A model generated the notes under the pieces. It did no database searches and was not told the origin of the DNA. It saw only the letters and a list, made by a program, of their open reading frames with translations. From Myotis daubentonii (taxonomy: Eukaryota > Chordata > Mammalia > Chiroptera > Vespertilionidae), in contig NC_081844.1 in assembly GCF_963259705.1 (NCBI RefSeq), forward strand, positions 44,571,930 to 44,635,929: DNA of 64,000 bases. The letters run 5' to 3'. Positions within the stretch are counted from its first letter, which is position 1, and each line of letters starts with the position of its first letter. A program made the position numbers and the translations under genes. Positions 12,045 through 23,250 of this stretch are shown here, piece after piece.

Positions 12045-14369
12045 AATTGCCTATTTATACATCTCTCTTTGAATAAAACAAGTCAGTTGAAGGAAGTGTC
12101 TGTTTCATGTAGGATATTTGGTGCCAAAAATTGTATGCTAAAATTGGATAATTCACTATGAAACCAGAATGTGAATTTGGAGATCATCTAGTCCAAATTC
12201 CTTATTTTATAGATGAAACTAATAGGCTACATAGAGATTATTAGCATGTACTAAATTGGTCTTTGAAAAATCTGTGTCAATATTAGGAAGGTTAAGTTTC
12301 TATTATATTAGTCAAGTATCTAATAAATCCTTTCTCTGGCATTGGCCGAGCTAAGGTAACTGGTTCATCATTAACTCCATTAAAAATAATCTACAACATG
12401 ATTAAGACTGCTTTAGCCTAGAATCATTAGGGTTTAATGATTCTTCTAAAATCTAGGCTTCCTGTGGAAAAACACTGTTAAAATTTATGAGTTTGTACAG
12501 ATTAGGAGTTTCCATCTTTCCTGTTAAAGCTTATTTCCGTTCTTGTTTCTAACAATAATACCAATTTTTGCAACTTTGTGATGCCACTTTTTGCCTTTTC
12601 TTCAAGTCTGCCTGCACTAAATATGAATACAAGTGAAGGTTCCTCTGCTCCAGTGAGAATTCAACACTTTTCACCGTCCATGTTTATTTTCGTGACCTGC
12701 CATCTACATTGTGTCCTTACTTTTCAGTTTCCCTAACATTGGGACTTCTCTTCCAGAATTAGGTATTTTCTTAGTGACATATAGGTATGTCATCCACATT
12801 CACATTCATCTCATATTTCTTACCTGCTGACTCAGGTACTTCCACCATTAGCGGCTAGATATGGCTGGGCACTTCCTGTCTTACTGTGATCTGCAGTAAG
12901 TGAGGAATTCTGTATGAGATAACAAGTATTCTGGTGAAAGAATAAGGGAAAGCCTGTATCACAAATGCACTACAAAGGTTAAATTATAAGGCAATTGTTT
13001 GAAATTTTCTAAAACAAAACAAACAAACAAGCAACAACAACAACAAAACAGTATCAGGTCCCCCAGTAGTTCACGTCAATCAGAAAGATGTTGAAAGTTA
13101 TGAAGACAAGATGGTCAAATGAATTTAAATGCAATAGCAGAACTCTTTCTAAGGATAGTTTTACTGGATGCTTGAAACAAAGTTAAATTCAATAATACAG
13201 AGTAGAATGGGAGCTGTTAATTTGAAAAAGATGGAAAGAGGAGGATAATAACAGAGGGTGAGGATGAATTTATGTCAGGCTCTTTAAGATACATAATTTA
13301 TTCTAATCCATGGGCTTCAGCCAAGAGCAAGATGCTTCTGTTATTGTTGTGACTTCAAGAATAAAATCTTAGGCATCTGTATTTACAGTGTGTGATGTTT
13401 TATAGCTTTTAAGCTGCCAACAATGTGAGTTCTACTGAAAAATACAGATGGTTAAAACCACATGCACAGAAAGTGATCTTTTCCTTATTGCAGACCCTGT
13501 GTTTGATTCTTCTGGTTTACTTTTACTCTATTTTCCATCTCCTGACAAGTACTGCTACTGCTCTGTGTTATTTATGGTGAATTTTATGCAAAATTTCATT
13601 AAATTAATTTTCATGTGATATCTTTGTTCTGATGGTATCCTCTTTATATACCAAGTTTTGAGATCTGTTTTCTCTTAAATGGATATAGTATAAGAGAAGT
13701 TATGGAAGTTTTGCAAATTATTTAATGTAGTACGTATAGATAAAGAAAACTGGAAGAAATAACTAAAAATAACTATTAATATTTTGCACTCAAGAGTAAG
13801 TAGGTTAGGTTAACCACGATAGTTTTATATGTACTGTAGTGTCTTATCTGAAAATAAAAACTTATTTTCAGAGTAATATATCCTAGTTAACTATATTGAT
13901 GATGAGTGTATGACATGAATATAAGGTATAGTGGTAGGTGCAATGACATTGTTTAATTGTTAGGCAGAATTGTATAATTTTAATCATATTAAATGTTATT
14001 TAATAATTAAAATTTAAAATAGACTAAGAAGTAGAAATAGCTCAAAACATTTTAATGCATTCTAAGTTATTGATTTTTTTTATTTTGTATAGCTCTAAGA
14101 TACAATAGTTCTATGAGACAGTTTTTAAATTAGTGACAGTTGAAGCTGTGATAGTATGAGAGCATTTTAGCAATTTGTATTTGCATAGTGAACAAAGTAT
14201 TTTCAATATTTTGTGGAGAATAAAATAATTAATGTAGCTTATCTTACATGTTAGAACTACTGAGAATTTAAAAGAATCTATAATTGATATAATAATTATT
14301 TGTAAAAAAAGTTAGGAAATTGAAATATTTGTGTTCCAAATAGATGTATTTAATACATTGACTATTTTT

Positions 14370-14372
<3 letters not shown>
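12045..14372. other. Intronic sequence; possible MIR scrap, otherwise unassigned
   Basis: The segment 12175-12260 (atctagtccaaattcctta) resembles an antisense MIR/L2-type fossil, weakly. An imperfect inverted repeat lies at 12415-12459. No gene seen. Confidence 0.35.

Positions 14373-14412
<40 letters not shown>
14373..14412. repeat. (TA)n microsatellite
   Basis: Twenty uninterrupted TA units. Confidence 0.97.
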
Positions 14413-14417
<5 letters not shown>

Positions 14418-14983
14418 TAACATTTTAAACAATATGTTCGCATTTTTTATTTTATATCTCATGCTTATGTGGAATCTCAAATAAGAATTTTTGCAGAAAT
14501 ATATACTTTGTATTTTCACAGAAAAAAATATATTTATATTAGTCTATATGTGTGTTTTATTGAATTCATTGGTCATCAAAGTATATTCACTGTACTTAGT
14601 GTAGTGATTAAGTGTGCTTTTTAAAGCTAAATTTGATTTGTACCTTGTATGTTAGTTCTGATTTACCCCAGGTTTAAGATCTAAAGAAGATTGGCTAAAA
14701 TCCACATTTCATGTCCAGTGAAAGCCCAGAGCTCCCACAAATCCTTCCAGTGCACATTTTTCTAGTCACTCCAGCTACATTTTTCTATGTGTTCTAGAAC
14801 TTTCTTTTTAGTTTGCCATCTTTCATGTTTTTTCTCTCTCAATTTGGACATGTACCCAAACTAGATGCTCAGTGTCATTTTCTTATTTGTGCCAACCCCC
14901 TCTCTGACTTTCCGCCCCCCCAAAAAATAATATGACAACAAAATATCACTAACCATCACCCATAGTGATTATCAATAGCAGCA

Positions 14984-15186
14984 TATATATAATATGCAAA
15001 GTGTCTCCTCAGGAGTTTGACCTGGAAACCAGTTCAATTGCTCGCTATGATGTGCACTGACCATCAGGGGGCAGTGCGGAATGAAGGAAGGCCCTGGCCC
15101 GCAGCCAGAGGGCCCCTATCAGCCCTGATCACTGGCCAGGTCTAGGGGCCCTACCCATGTACAAATTTCATGCACCAGGCCTCTAG
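14984..15186 (+). mobile_element. Short Helitron (about 200 bp)
   Basis: The 3' end has the imperfect hairpin tgtacaaatttcatgca followed by ccaggcctCTAG and then T. Near the left end taatatgcaaag matches the post-terminal motif of the other Helitrons. The ctgaccatcagggggcag block is shared with the B part at 25515-25947. Flanks (aatagcagca / atttataataacc) look like one L1 interrupted by this insert. Confidence 0.8.
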
Positions 15187-15665
15187 TTATTTATAATAAC
15201 CTAAAGGAGTAAACAATTAAAATTCCCATCAATTAGTAAATGACCAAACAAAGTGTGGCGTATTTTACAATGGAATGATGTTGTTCAGCAACATAAATGA
15301 ATAGAAGTAGTGATGCGTGCTACAACATGGTTAGACCTTGAAAGAAAACATTGTTCCAAATAAAGGAAGGCAGTCACAGGAGGTCACATTTTGTATGATT
15401 CCATTTATATGAAATGTGAAGAATAGGCAAATCTATAGAGACAGAAATTAGATTATTGAGTCCCTAGTATTGGTTATTGAGAGGGATTTGGGGAAAATGG
15501 GATGATAACTACAGGGTATGGGTATTTTTTGAGGTGTAAAAATGTTCTAATTTGATTATGATAATAGTCACAACTGTGAATATACTAAAAACCAATGAAT
15601 TTTGAACATTACAAGAATGATTTGTATAGTACATGAATTATTTCTCAATAAGACTATTATTTAAA
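15187..15665 (+). mobile_element. Old LINE-1 3' end (L1M type)
   Basis: Sense-strand L1 3' sequence is visible, such as tatgattccatttatatgaa and aggcaaatctatagagacag, ending near ttatttctcaataag. Its upstream portion appears to continue before the Helitron, at about 14930-14983. Confidence 0.8.
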
Positions 15666-15917
15666 ATATCACACAGTCTTTGTGTTGGCAACTACCAAGA
15701 CAGAGGTTTTGTCCGGATAAATGGCAGTACAAATGTCAGGCACAAACAATTGAAAAATGCAACATCTCAGTTCTTACTATGAGACACACAGCCAGTGCCC
15801 TAAGTATAGCTGTAGACTTTTCTGGACATCCAAAATCCCATTAATGCCCAATAATATCTCCTTCGGTCTAATCCATTTTCTCTACCCACCTGAATCTAGA
15901 TAAGAGAAGTATATATA

Positions 15918-16464
15918 CACTGAGTGGCCAGATTATTATGACCACCTGACATTTGTAGGCAAATTAGCTATGATTTCTTACTGAAGTGGCTAGAGGGTCA
16001 GATCATTATAAACGTCTGAATAGCACAATATACCTAAGTATCATTGCTGATCAAGTTCATCCTATCATGTTGATGGTGTATCCCAATGGAGTTGGCTTCT
16101 TCCAATAAGGCAATGTGCCATGTCACGGTGCTCGTATTGTGCAGGAGTGGTTTCAAGAACATGAGGGAGACTTTACCTTGCTTAGGTGGCCCCCACAATC
16201 ACCAGATCTCAATCCAACTGAGCATTTGTGGGACAAAGTTAAAAGAGCCACCAGGCAGCTGGTTCCACAACCATCAAATCTCACAGAACTGGACAGTGCT
16301 ATTCATCAGGCATGGTGTCAGATTCCTTGCATCACCTTTCAACATCTCGTGGAATCCATGCCAAGAATAATCGCCGCAGTATTGAAGGCAAAAGATGGCC
16401 CAATGAGGTACTGATGGGGTGGTCATAATGATCTGGCCAGTCATAATAATTTGGCCACTCAGTG
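15918..16464 (+). mobile_element. Tc1/mariner element, internally deleted
   Basis: A 547-bp element is flanked by TA (15916-15917 and 16465-16466), with terminal inverted repeats beginning cactgagtggcca. Related sub-repeats lie at 15983-16018 and 16418-16440, so each end holds two copies of the motif. The interior keeps only the C-terminal part of a transposase. It sits 375 bp before the SPOCK3 exon. Confidence 0.92.
16109..16414 (+). pseudogene. Tc1-like transposase, C-terminal fragment
   Basis: The enzyme cuts and pastes the element using a D-D-E triad. In this frame the region of the second catalytic Asp reads stop-G-N-V-P-C-H, so a Gln codon has become a stop and the catalytic Asp is Gly. 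The third motif, SPDLNPTEHLWD, keeps its Glu. I count 36 residues between the two catalytic positions, i.e. a DD36E spacing rather than the usual DD34E. The frame then stays open to a stop at 16412. The N-terminal DNA-binding domain and first Asp are absent. The copy cannot make active enzyme. Confidence 0.88.
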
Positions 16465-16789
16465 TAATTCTCAACTGACAGAAGTGTTACAGTAGCATAC
16501 CCCAACTTTATTTCTCCACCTTTACTGCTTAGGAGGCAGTAGCAACTAGAAGAAGTTTTGGTGTTAACGTTCCTGTTTGATTACACATTGATCATAGGAG
16601 TATATGCATTTAACTTCTGAGTAGAGTGGATGAGACTACAGTGCATCTATTCACTCTGAGTTATGTGGGTATAAGCAGAAGTATTCTTAATAGAAGAGGA
16701 ATGTGAAGACAATTTATAGCTAAATGCTATTTAAATTCCTGGATCAAATTGTGTTTGATGGGATTAGAGCCCCCCATTTTGCACAAGCT
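16465..16789. other. Intron between the Tc1 element and the exon
   Basis: No repeat recognised. An incidental open frame joins the exon frame from 16724. Confidence 0.5.
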
Positions 16790-16838
16790 CAATTTAATAA
16801 TTTCTGTACAAATTTCTCCACCCACCCCCTCTCTCTAG
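16790..16838 (+). promoter_or_regulatory. SPOCK3: 3' splice site of the SPOCK3 exon
   Basis: An A-rich stretch around 16793-16802 (aatttaataattt) is a plausible branch-point zone. It is followed by a strong pyrimidine tract (cacccaccccctctctct) and the AG at 16837-16838. Spacing is typical for a mammalian acceptor. The branch adenosine itself is inferred. Confidence 0.8.
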
Positions 16839-16953
16839 CTTTAGATCCAGCTAAAGATCCATGCTTAAAGATGAAATGTAGTCGCCATAAAGTATGCATT
16901 GCTCAAGATTCTCAGACCGCAGTCTGCATTAGTCACCGGAGGCTTACACACAG
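16839..16953 (+). CDS. SPOCK3: Internal coding exon of testican-3 (SPOCK3)
   Basis: Testican-3 is a secreted brain-enriched proteoglycan of the SPARC/testican family, which binds calcium and modulates membrane-type matrix metalloproteinases. The exon reads (A)LDPAKDPC, then LKMKCSRHKVC, then IAQDSQTAVCISHRR, ending LTH plus the first two bases of an Arg codon. I recognise this as the segment just before and into the cysteine-rich follistatin-like module; four cysteines are visible. The length of 115 bp is 2 + 37 codons + 2, so it enters in phase 1 (completing an Ala codon) and leaves in phase 2. The acceptor is a C/T-rich tract at 16814-16836 followed by AG at 16837-16838. The donor is CAG|gtaaac at 16953/16954. 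There is no stop or frameshift. The frame also happens to be open upstream to 16724, but that part is intronic. SPOCK1 and SPOCK2 are less likely because LKMKCSRHK is the testican-3 form as I remember it. Confidence 0.93.
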
Positions 16954-16959
16954 GTAAAC
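16954..16959 (+). promoter_or_regulatory. SPOCK3: 5' splice site (donor) of the SPOCK3 exon
   Basis: CAG|gtaaac gives a good match to the U1 consensus at positions -3 to +4. Placing the junction here keeps the phase that the family needs, with an Arg codon split AG|. Confidence 0.85.
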
Positions 16960-17677
16960 ATTGTTAAATTAAATGCCACTGATTGAATGGTACTCCTTAT
17001 ACCATGAATAACTGCAGAGTGTAAATATTTGGCGATGTATGCTAAGCGTTCATCTAGAGTTTTATTGAAAGGGCTTCCGAACCTTGGTTAATGCAATTTT
17101 GATTCACTTGGGTGAAACATTATCAGTCAGATTTACTAAGGATTATAGAGTTTAGGCATATATTATAAATAAAGAGGATTTTGTGAAGATTGGATTAAAG
17201 TAGTATATTTACCTGCTTATGCTTTTTCAAGTTTAAGGAACAAGTACAGTTTTTGTACCCTCTAAATATTGTTTCTTATGCCCACTCAAACATTCTATTT
17301 AAAAACAAGTTAAATGGAAAAAAGGATTGATGTTTATTTAAAAATAAATTAAAAGTCACAAAATAAAGATACGACCTGGAACATTTATTTATGGAAGCAC
17401 TCATACTGGTGGAGTCCTTGTAGTCTATTCCTTGAAGGCTGACACAGAATTGTAAGAGGAAAAGAAAGGGTTTTAAACATCTTTTATAATGATCGCCACT
17501 GCTCCTGTAAGATGGACTCTATTTGGAGAAGAATCAGTAGTTTAGAAATAGCCTGTGAAGTCTGCTGCTGAGTTTAAGGATTGGCACTCGCCACAACCAA
17601 AAGTGAAATCATTGGATAACTGACTGAAGCAAGCAGATGTATGCATTCCCTTTATTACTTTGAAAGGAATTCTGCTC
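16960..17677. other. Intronic sequence, nothing recognised
   Basis: AT-rich unique-looking sequence after the donor site. No repeat family named. Confidence 0.4.
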
Positions 17678-17757
17678 CGGCCAGAAGGCTCAGTTGGTTG
17701 GAGCATCACCCTGATGCACCAGGGTTGCAGATGTGATCCCTGGTTGGGGTGTGGAAT
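17678..17757 (+). mobile_element. Ves-like SINE, head fragment
   Basis: The tRNA-derived head is visible: ccggccagaaggctcagttgg (A-box region) and gatgtgatccctggttgggg (B-box region). The body and tail are missing or too diverged. Confidence 0.65.
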
Positions 17758-18824
17758 CCTCTTCATGAGAGTTGCTCTTTTCTTGGATAGTGGGACTAAT
17801 TCGTGTTGTGCTTTTCATCGAATGAGCATGATGGGGCTTTCTCTGTCTGGGTATGTTGAGAGACTCATCGGATTTTAATTTTAGTGCACTTACATCTAAA
17901 TCCTATTATTCATATACACCAACAGACAGAGAGTAAGAACATTGGAGAATAAATATAAGTAGCATATCTAGAAAACAGCAAATATTTCTTTCTTTGTTGT
18001 TCCTTATTAATCTAAGGCACATATAGGTAAAACCCTTTATTATATACCAAACGGATTGTAAGTCTTTGTTCCATAATTTCAAATCTATATTGGCAGATTT
18101 CAAATACCAAGATAGGCTAATGTAACCAAGACAGAGGGCTTGGGAATGAGTTCACCTGGAACAAAGAATCATGTCATGGCATATCAATAATGTACCTTCA
18201 GTTGAGAGGGAGAGGGAGTGAGAGAGGGCAGTTTGGGCACATAAAGTGTAAAAACCTCCTAGAAATAGCATTTCTATGAAGTCAACATACTGTGAGAAGG
18301 CCCAGCAGGGTGATACAGAGTTATCAGTAATATATCCCCCCTCAGTCATGACCTTTTTGTTGGTTTTGCAAAGGGATAACAAAAACTTTGGGCCAGAATT
18401 GTATTTTTCTATTTATTTCCTTGGGGTTCCAAAAAGCTTCTGAATGTCTTGGAATCTCTATTAATTAATCACCAAACATTTAAAATATCAGTATGTGATG
18501 TATGGATGAATGGGTGGCTAGTGGGTTTTTACTTGAAAAATCAATAGGAGGATGGTGTTGAAATGAATTCTGTATAATTCCTCACCTAAGTGGCAAAGAC
18601 CTGGTCAGTGATTTCATATAAAATCAAACACTGCTTTATCACAAGTTTGAGACTCAGGGACAGGTTTCCATCTACACACAGTTAACACCTTTGAATAGGC
18701 TCATCTGCCATTTTACTCCTGGCCTCCTGAATCCAAGTCAAAGAGCAAATGGAGACCTCACAGTTAGCATCACCCATGGGACAGAGGGACACTCTCCTTT
18801 CTATAACTGCTGAACACCGAAGCC
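17758..18824. other. Intronic sequence, nothing recognised
   Basis: No long ORF in plausible context and no named repeat. Confidence 0.35.
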
Positions 18825-18950
18825 AGGAGAGGTTAATGTTCCTGACTCCAGATCACAAAGCTGGGAATGGCCAGAGCATTGATTCCTCTCTATACTTACT
18901 AACATCAAAGTCCATGCTTTTTACAACGGTGCCATCTCACTGCTTCTCTT
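18825..18950 (-). mobile_element. MIR SINE fossil, antisense
   Basis: ggagaggttaatg, atcacaaagctgggaatgg and aaagtccatgctttt follow the antisense MIR core layout. Heavily diverged. Confidence 0.55.
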
Positions 18951-19085
18951 ATTTTTAAACAAAGACTCTAGGGACAAAAGGAAACTTTCTTCACAAGTTA
19001 AAGTCCCTCAGAAACCAATAAAATGTTATCTTAGTATGAAGTAAAGCATCCTAAGTAGAGAGCCACTGCCGCCTTCCCCTTAGAT

Positions 19086-19297
19086 CAGTGGTCGGCAAAC
19101 TCCTTAGTCAACAGAGCCAAATATCAACAGTACAAGGATTGAAATTTCTTTTGAGAGCCAAATTTTTTAAACTTAAACTATATAGGTAAGTACATTGTTA
19201 TTAACTTAATTAGGGTACTCCTAAGGCTTAGGAAGAGCCACACTCAAGGGGCCAAAGAGCCGCATGTGGCTCGCGAGCCGCAGTTTGCCGACCACGG
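19086..19297. mobile_element. hAT-type miniature inverted-repeat element
   Basis: A 212-bp element has terminal inverted repeats cagtggtcggcaaact / agtttgccgaccacgg with one internal mismatch. It is flanked by an 8-bp duplication, ccttagat (19078-19085) and ccctagat (19298-19305), centred on CTAG as in many hAT insertions. The ends can pair into a long stem (gagagccaaat... / ...gagccgcatgtggct). No coding capacity. Confidence 0.9.
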
Positions 19298-19305
19298 CCC
19301 TAGAT

Positions 19306-20614
19306 GCACAGAGAGTTATGCTTTACCAGTAAAGTAGGAGGACTTCAAAGGTTTTATGGAAACAGAATTTAGTCCTGTTCTACTTCGGATAGACACTATT
19401 TTAAAACATAGACCTAATATACATTAAATTCAATAAATAAATAACTAGTTTCCAAAGAATTGATATTAAGATTAATATTTGATATGCTTTATTTGCTTTG
19501 AGGATGTCAATACCTAAGTGAATGTTTCTACAACACTTAGGAAGGGAGAGTATGCCAAGCAGTCTGATCAATGAAGGCAGCTATTAGAAATTATGTAGAT
19601 CTTAAATTTGGGGGTTTGTGTGTATTGTAGGGATGGGGTACAGAAAGCAGAAAAAGGGCTTACTTAATAAACGTTGGGTATTGACATAGTTCAGATTAGT
19701 AATTCTACTTTTTTCATCTAAAGGAACAGCTTTTTTTTTTCTTTCTTCCTTGATCTCATAAAAGCTGAAGGAAGTGGAAGTAGCTATTTGCCTTTGCAGG
19801 GGCAATCCTGTTTTCCAATGAGGTCTTCCTAAGCCCACCCCTGACTCCTACCTGGATTTCACACCCATTTCTTCATTACCTTAGAGCCGTGAACTTCCCA
19901 TCTGGTAACCCTCCCTTCATGGGTCATAAATGAATTGTATAATATCAATCTTCTTTAATTATCTGGAAATTTTATGAAGGTGGGGGTCTATGTCTTATTC
20001 ACACCTTATACTTAGAACTTGACAGGTGACTAGTATATGTTTTCTTTGAAGAGTGTATTAAAATAGCTATTTGTATAACATTTAAAAATGAGTAATTTGA
20101 TCAATTGAACTGGTCAATATAGATAATGTAAGTCTAAAAATTATTTTCTGTGTGCTTTGTGCTTATTTGTTGAAGATGGTCTGAGAAGGGCATGAGTCAA
20201 TCCACAAATACTAAAATGCACTCATCTAATGAGTCAATCATAAATTACTGCCATAAAAAAATGGAATAGGGGGATAGGAAAAAATGAGGGAGAGGTGAGT
20301 CCATAACAACTGGTGAAGAAACTGGTATACCCTTGCCTTAGATTTGTAAATAAGTGAAATATTTGCTAAATATATCCTTACTTCATATATTAAATAACAA
20401 TACTGTCATGCCCTGCTTCATGATTGGAATACATTCTGTCAGGGAGTGCACTTATACAAACTTAGAAGGTACAGCCTCCTATTATAGTGAATGTGCTATG
20501 GTTTTATGAGACTGACAGCACAGTAAGTAGGTTTGTCTATGCCAGCAGCACCACAAAGGAGTCAGTGATTGTGGTGTAAACCCTGGCAGTTGCCCTTTCT
20601 TTTTGTAATGCAAG
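19306..20614. other. Intronic sequence with a probable L2 3' end
   Basis: At 19960-20070 gtgggggtctatgtcttatt and gaacttgacaggtgac follow the sense-strand L2 3' end. The rest is unassigned. Confidence 0.4.
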
Positions 20615-20631
20615 GGCCTGATTTAAGATTT

Positions 20632-20846
20632 TTTTTTTAATATATTTTACTGATTTTTTACAGAGAGGAAGGGAGAGAGAGAGAGAGTTAGAAACATCGA
20701 TGAGAGAGAAACATCGATCAGCTGCCTCCTACACATCTCCCACCGGGGATATGCCCGCAACCCAGGCACATGCCCCTGACCGGAATCGAACCCGGGACCC
20801 TTCAGTCCGCAGGCCGACGCTCTATCCACTGAGCCAAACCGGTTTC
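20632..20846 (-). mobile_element. Ves SINE, young copy
   Basis: It has a complete structure: tail at the left, gaaacatcgatcagctgcct core, and a head with intact A box (tggctcagtggatagagc) and B box (ggttcgattcc) on the minus strand. It is flanked by a 17-bp duplication, ggcctgatttaagattt (20615-20631 and 20847-20863). Retained CpGs suggest recent insertion. The copy at 56332 has the same variant head. Confidence 0.95.
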
Positions 20847-20863
20847 GGCCTGATTTAAGATTT

Positions 20864-21884
20864 GATTGTTGAGGCATTCACTTCAGAAAGGCATCCGTTT
20901 CAAAGACAGCACCCACTTCAGGGAAGGCTCTCTGCAATAAACACATGGCCAGCCACATGCCTACATTGAGAGCCAGGCCTCACATGCCCACTCAGGCTTC
21001 TTTGTCTCAGATCTTGGTTGATTTTGACAAATGGACATCCAGGCTACTTTTCTTTTTCTCTTTCTGCACTTTAAATTCCCACTCTTATGTTTTAAATTAA
21101 CCAGTAAAGAGTGAGCCCTAGAACCCTAGTCCCCCACCCCCATCCCCAGTAAAAGCAGAACCTCAGGCCTGTGCTCCCATGGTTATCACTGAAGGGCATC
21201 TTGCAATCCCAATAAGAACCGAAAGAATCAGTTCAGTTCTAAGATTGGTTTGGAAAGGAGAATGTCTGTGGGAAAGTCACAGGGACCCAGTTGACTGTAT
21301 CTGGGCATTTCTAACTGATAGCATTAATATGGGCAGACTGAGACTGCAAAAAACCGTAATGTATTGCTCTAGGAAATTAGGATGACTATGAGGTGACTAG
21401 GTGAGCAAAACTTTTCAGCTCCATTATAATCTTAAGGGACCACCATTGTGTATGGGGCATATTATTGATTGAAATCTCATTATAAGGTTCATGACTGTAC
21501 TTGTCTGAAATCAAAGAAATAGCCTGATTAGGAGTCTTCACTGTGTGTTTTACACTAGCTTTGACCACAATAGCCACTAGAGAAGATTGGGTCAACTATC
21601 CAAACATGTCATCTTCAAGGTCATAAATTTAGATATTTGTCTCTTGCTATTTTGTGTGTTTGTTTGTTTTTTTCCTGTGAATAATTGGTCTCAAATAAGG
21701 ATGATACCCATGTCTTTGTGCTGGATTTTTGTCACCATTATCATCACCAGTTAAAACTAAATAGTTTTATGAACAATGAAAAAGACCTTGAATACAACAC
21801 ATTTTCCACAATGGTAACATAACTAATTATATGGTGTAATGTAATATATATATAATGGCTTGCCAGGCTTTGAAAATGACCCAT
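20864..21884. other. Intronic sequence, nothing recognised
   Basis: No repeat or gene named. Short ORFs at 21179 (+) and 21386 (-) have no supporting context. Confidence 0.4.
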
Positions 21885-22825
21885 TTTTTTCCTTCCAATT
21901 TTATTTTGTATTGGTTTCAGGTGTACAGTTTAGTGGTTAGACAACCATGTACTTTGCAAAGTATTCCCCTCGATATTTCTAATACCCCAACTGGCACTCT
22001 GTATAGTCATTGCAATATTACTGAGCATATTTCCTACCTATGCTTTACTTACATTCCCATGACCATTTTCTAACTACCAATTTGTATTTCTCACTCCCTT
22101 CACTTTTTTCACCCAGCCTGTCAATCCCACTCCTCTCTGGCAGCCACCGATTCATTTGTTGTGTCTGTGAGTCTGTTTCAATTTTGTTTGTTCATTTATA
22201 TTGTTCTTTAGATTCCATATAAGTGAAATTATATGGTATTTGTCTGTCTCAGATTGCCTTACTTCACTGAGTATAATACCTCTAGGTCCATCTATGCTGT
22301 TGCAAATAGTGAGATTTCATTATTTTTTTATGGCCCAGTAGTATTCTGTTATATATATATTACCACGGCATTTTTATCTACTCATCTATTGATGGATACT
22401 TGGCTTGCTTCTATAGCTTGGCTATTGTAGATAATGCTGCAATAAACATAAGGTTGCATATATTCGTTCAAATTAGTATTTTGGGTTTCTTAAATAAATC
22501 CCCAGAAGTGGAATCGTTGGGTCATAAAACATCCATTTTTTAATATTTTAAGGAACCTCCATACTGCTTTCCTAATGACTGCACCAATCTATATACCCAC
22601 CAACAATGCACAAGGGTTCCCTTTTCTCCACATGCATGCCAACACTTGTCATTTATTGATGATAGCCATTCTAACAGATGTGAGGTGATAGATATCTCAT
22701 TGTGGTTTTAATTTGCATTTGTCTGATGATCAATGATGTTGAGCATTTTTTCATATGTATATTGGCCTTCTGTATGTCCTCTTTGGAGAAGTGTCTATTT
22801 AGGTATGACCCACTTTTTTATTGTT
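21885..22825 (-). mobile_element. LINE-1 3' end, antisense
   Basis: About 940 bp of standard L1 3' sequence in antisense, e.g. aataatgctgcaataaacat-like text, ccacatgcatgccaacac and tgatgttgagcattttttc. The 3' terminus is near ttttgtattggtttcagg at the left. No intact ORF2 frame. Confidence 0.88.
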
Positions 22826-23250
22826 ATCTTGGGGAAATTTTAATAGATGCTTATATAGCTGAGTGATTTTTGATTCATTGTTTCTGTGAATTGTAATCAA
22901 GATGCCCCATGTTTTAAGCTCCCTTTGCTGTCCATGCAGCTGCAGATAATTAACACTATTTCTAGATCAGTGTTTTGAGCCCCAGTCAATGCCGCTGATA
23001 GTAAAAAATGGTTTAGAATAATAAGACAGATTAAGGTTGAAGATGTTGTAGGACAAAACTAGTCATGTTGATTCTGTTCCATTTACACCAGAGGTTGACA
23101 AAAAAATCAATAAAGGAATGCTTTTGGCTTCCCAAGGAGGCTTATCTAAAAGGATAATAGAACTAATTTAAAATGCTATTCATCAAAATTTATGTCAAAA
23201 GGTGAGTCCTACTACTCCTCTATTTGAACTATGCACTTTTGAATCCATAC
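22826..23250. other. Intronic sequence, nothing recognised
   Basis: No repeat or gene named. Confidence 0.4.

Larger units (their letters stand above)
1..16838 (+). other. SPOCK3: SPOCK3 intron upstream of the exon (3' part)
   Basis: This interval is AT-rich and repeat-laden, with no second exon that I could recognise. The previous exon should end with the codons for ...PFDQ plus a G; I found no such sequence with a donor. It is therefore annotated as intron by inference from the exon at 16839. Confidence 0.8.

Noticed and set aside
16086..16370. 94-codon frame overlapping the Tc1 transposase
   Set aside because: It is out of frame with the recognised transposase motifs and is a shadow.
20647..20877. 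tRNA gene on the minus strand (tRNA-like head with A and B boxes)
   Set aside because: It is the head of a Ves SINE with a complete SINE body, tail and target duplication. No separate tRNA fold with acceptor stem was found.
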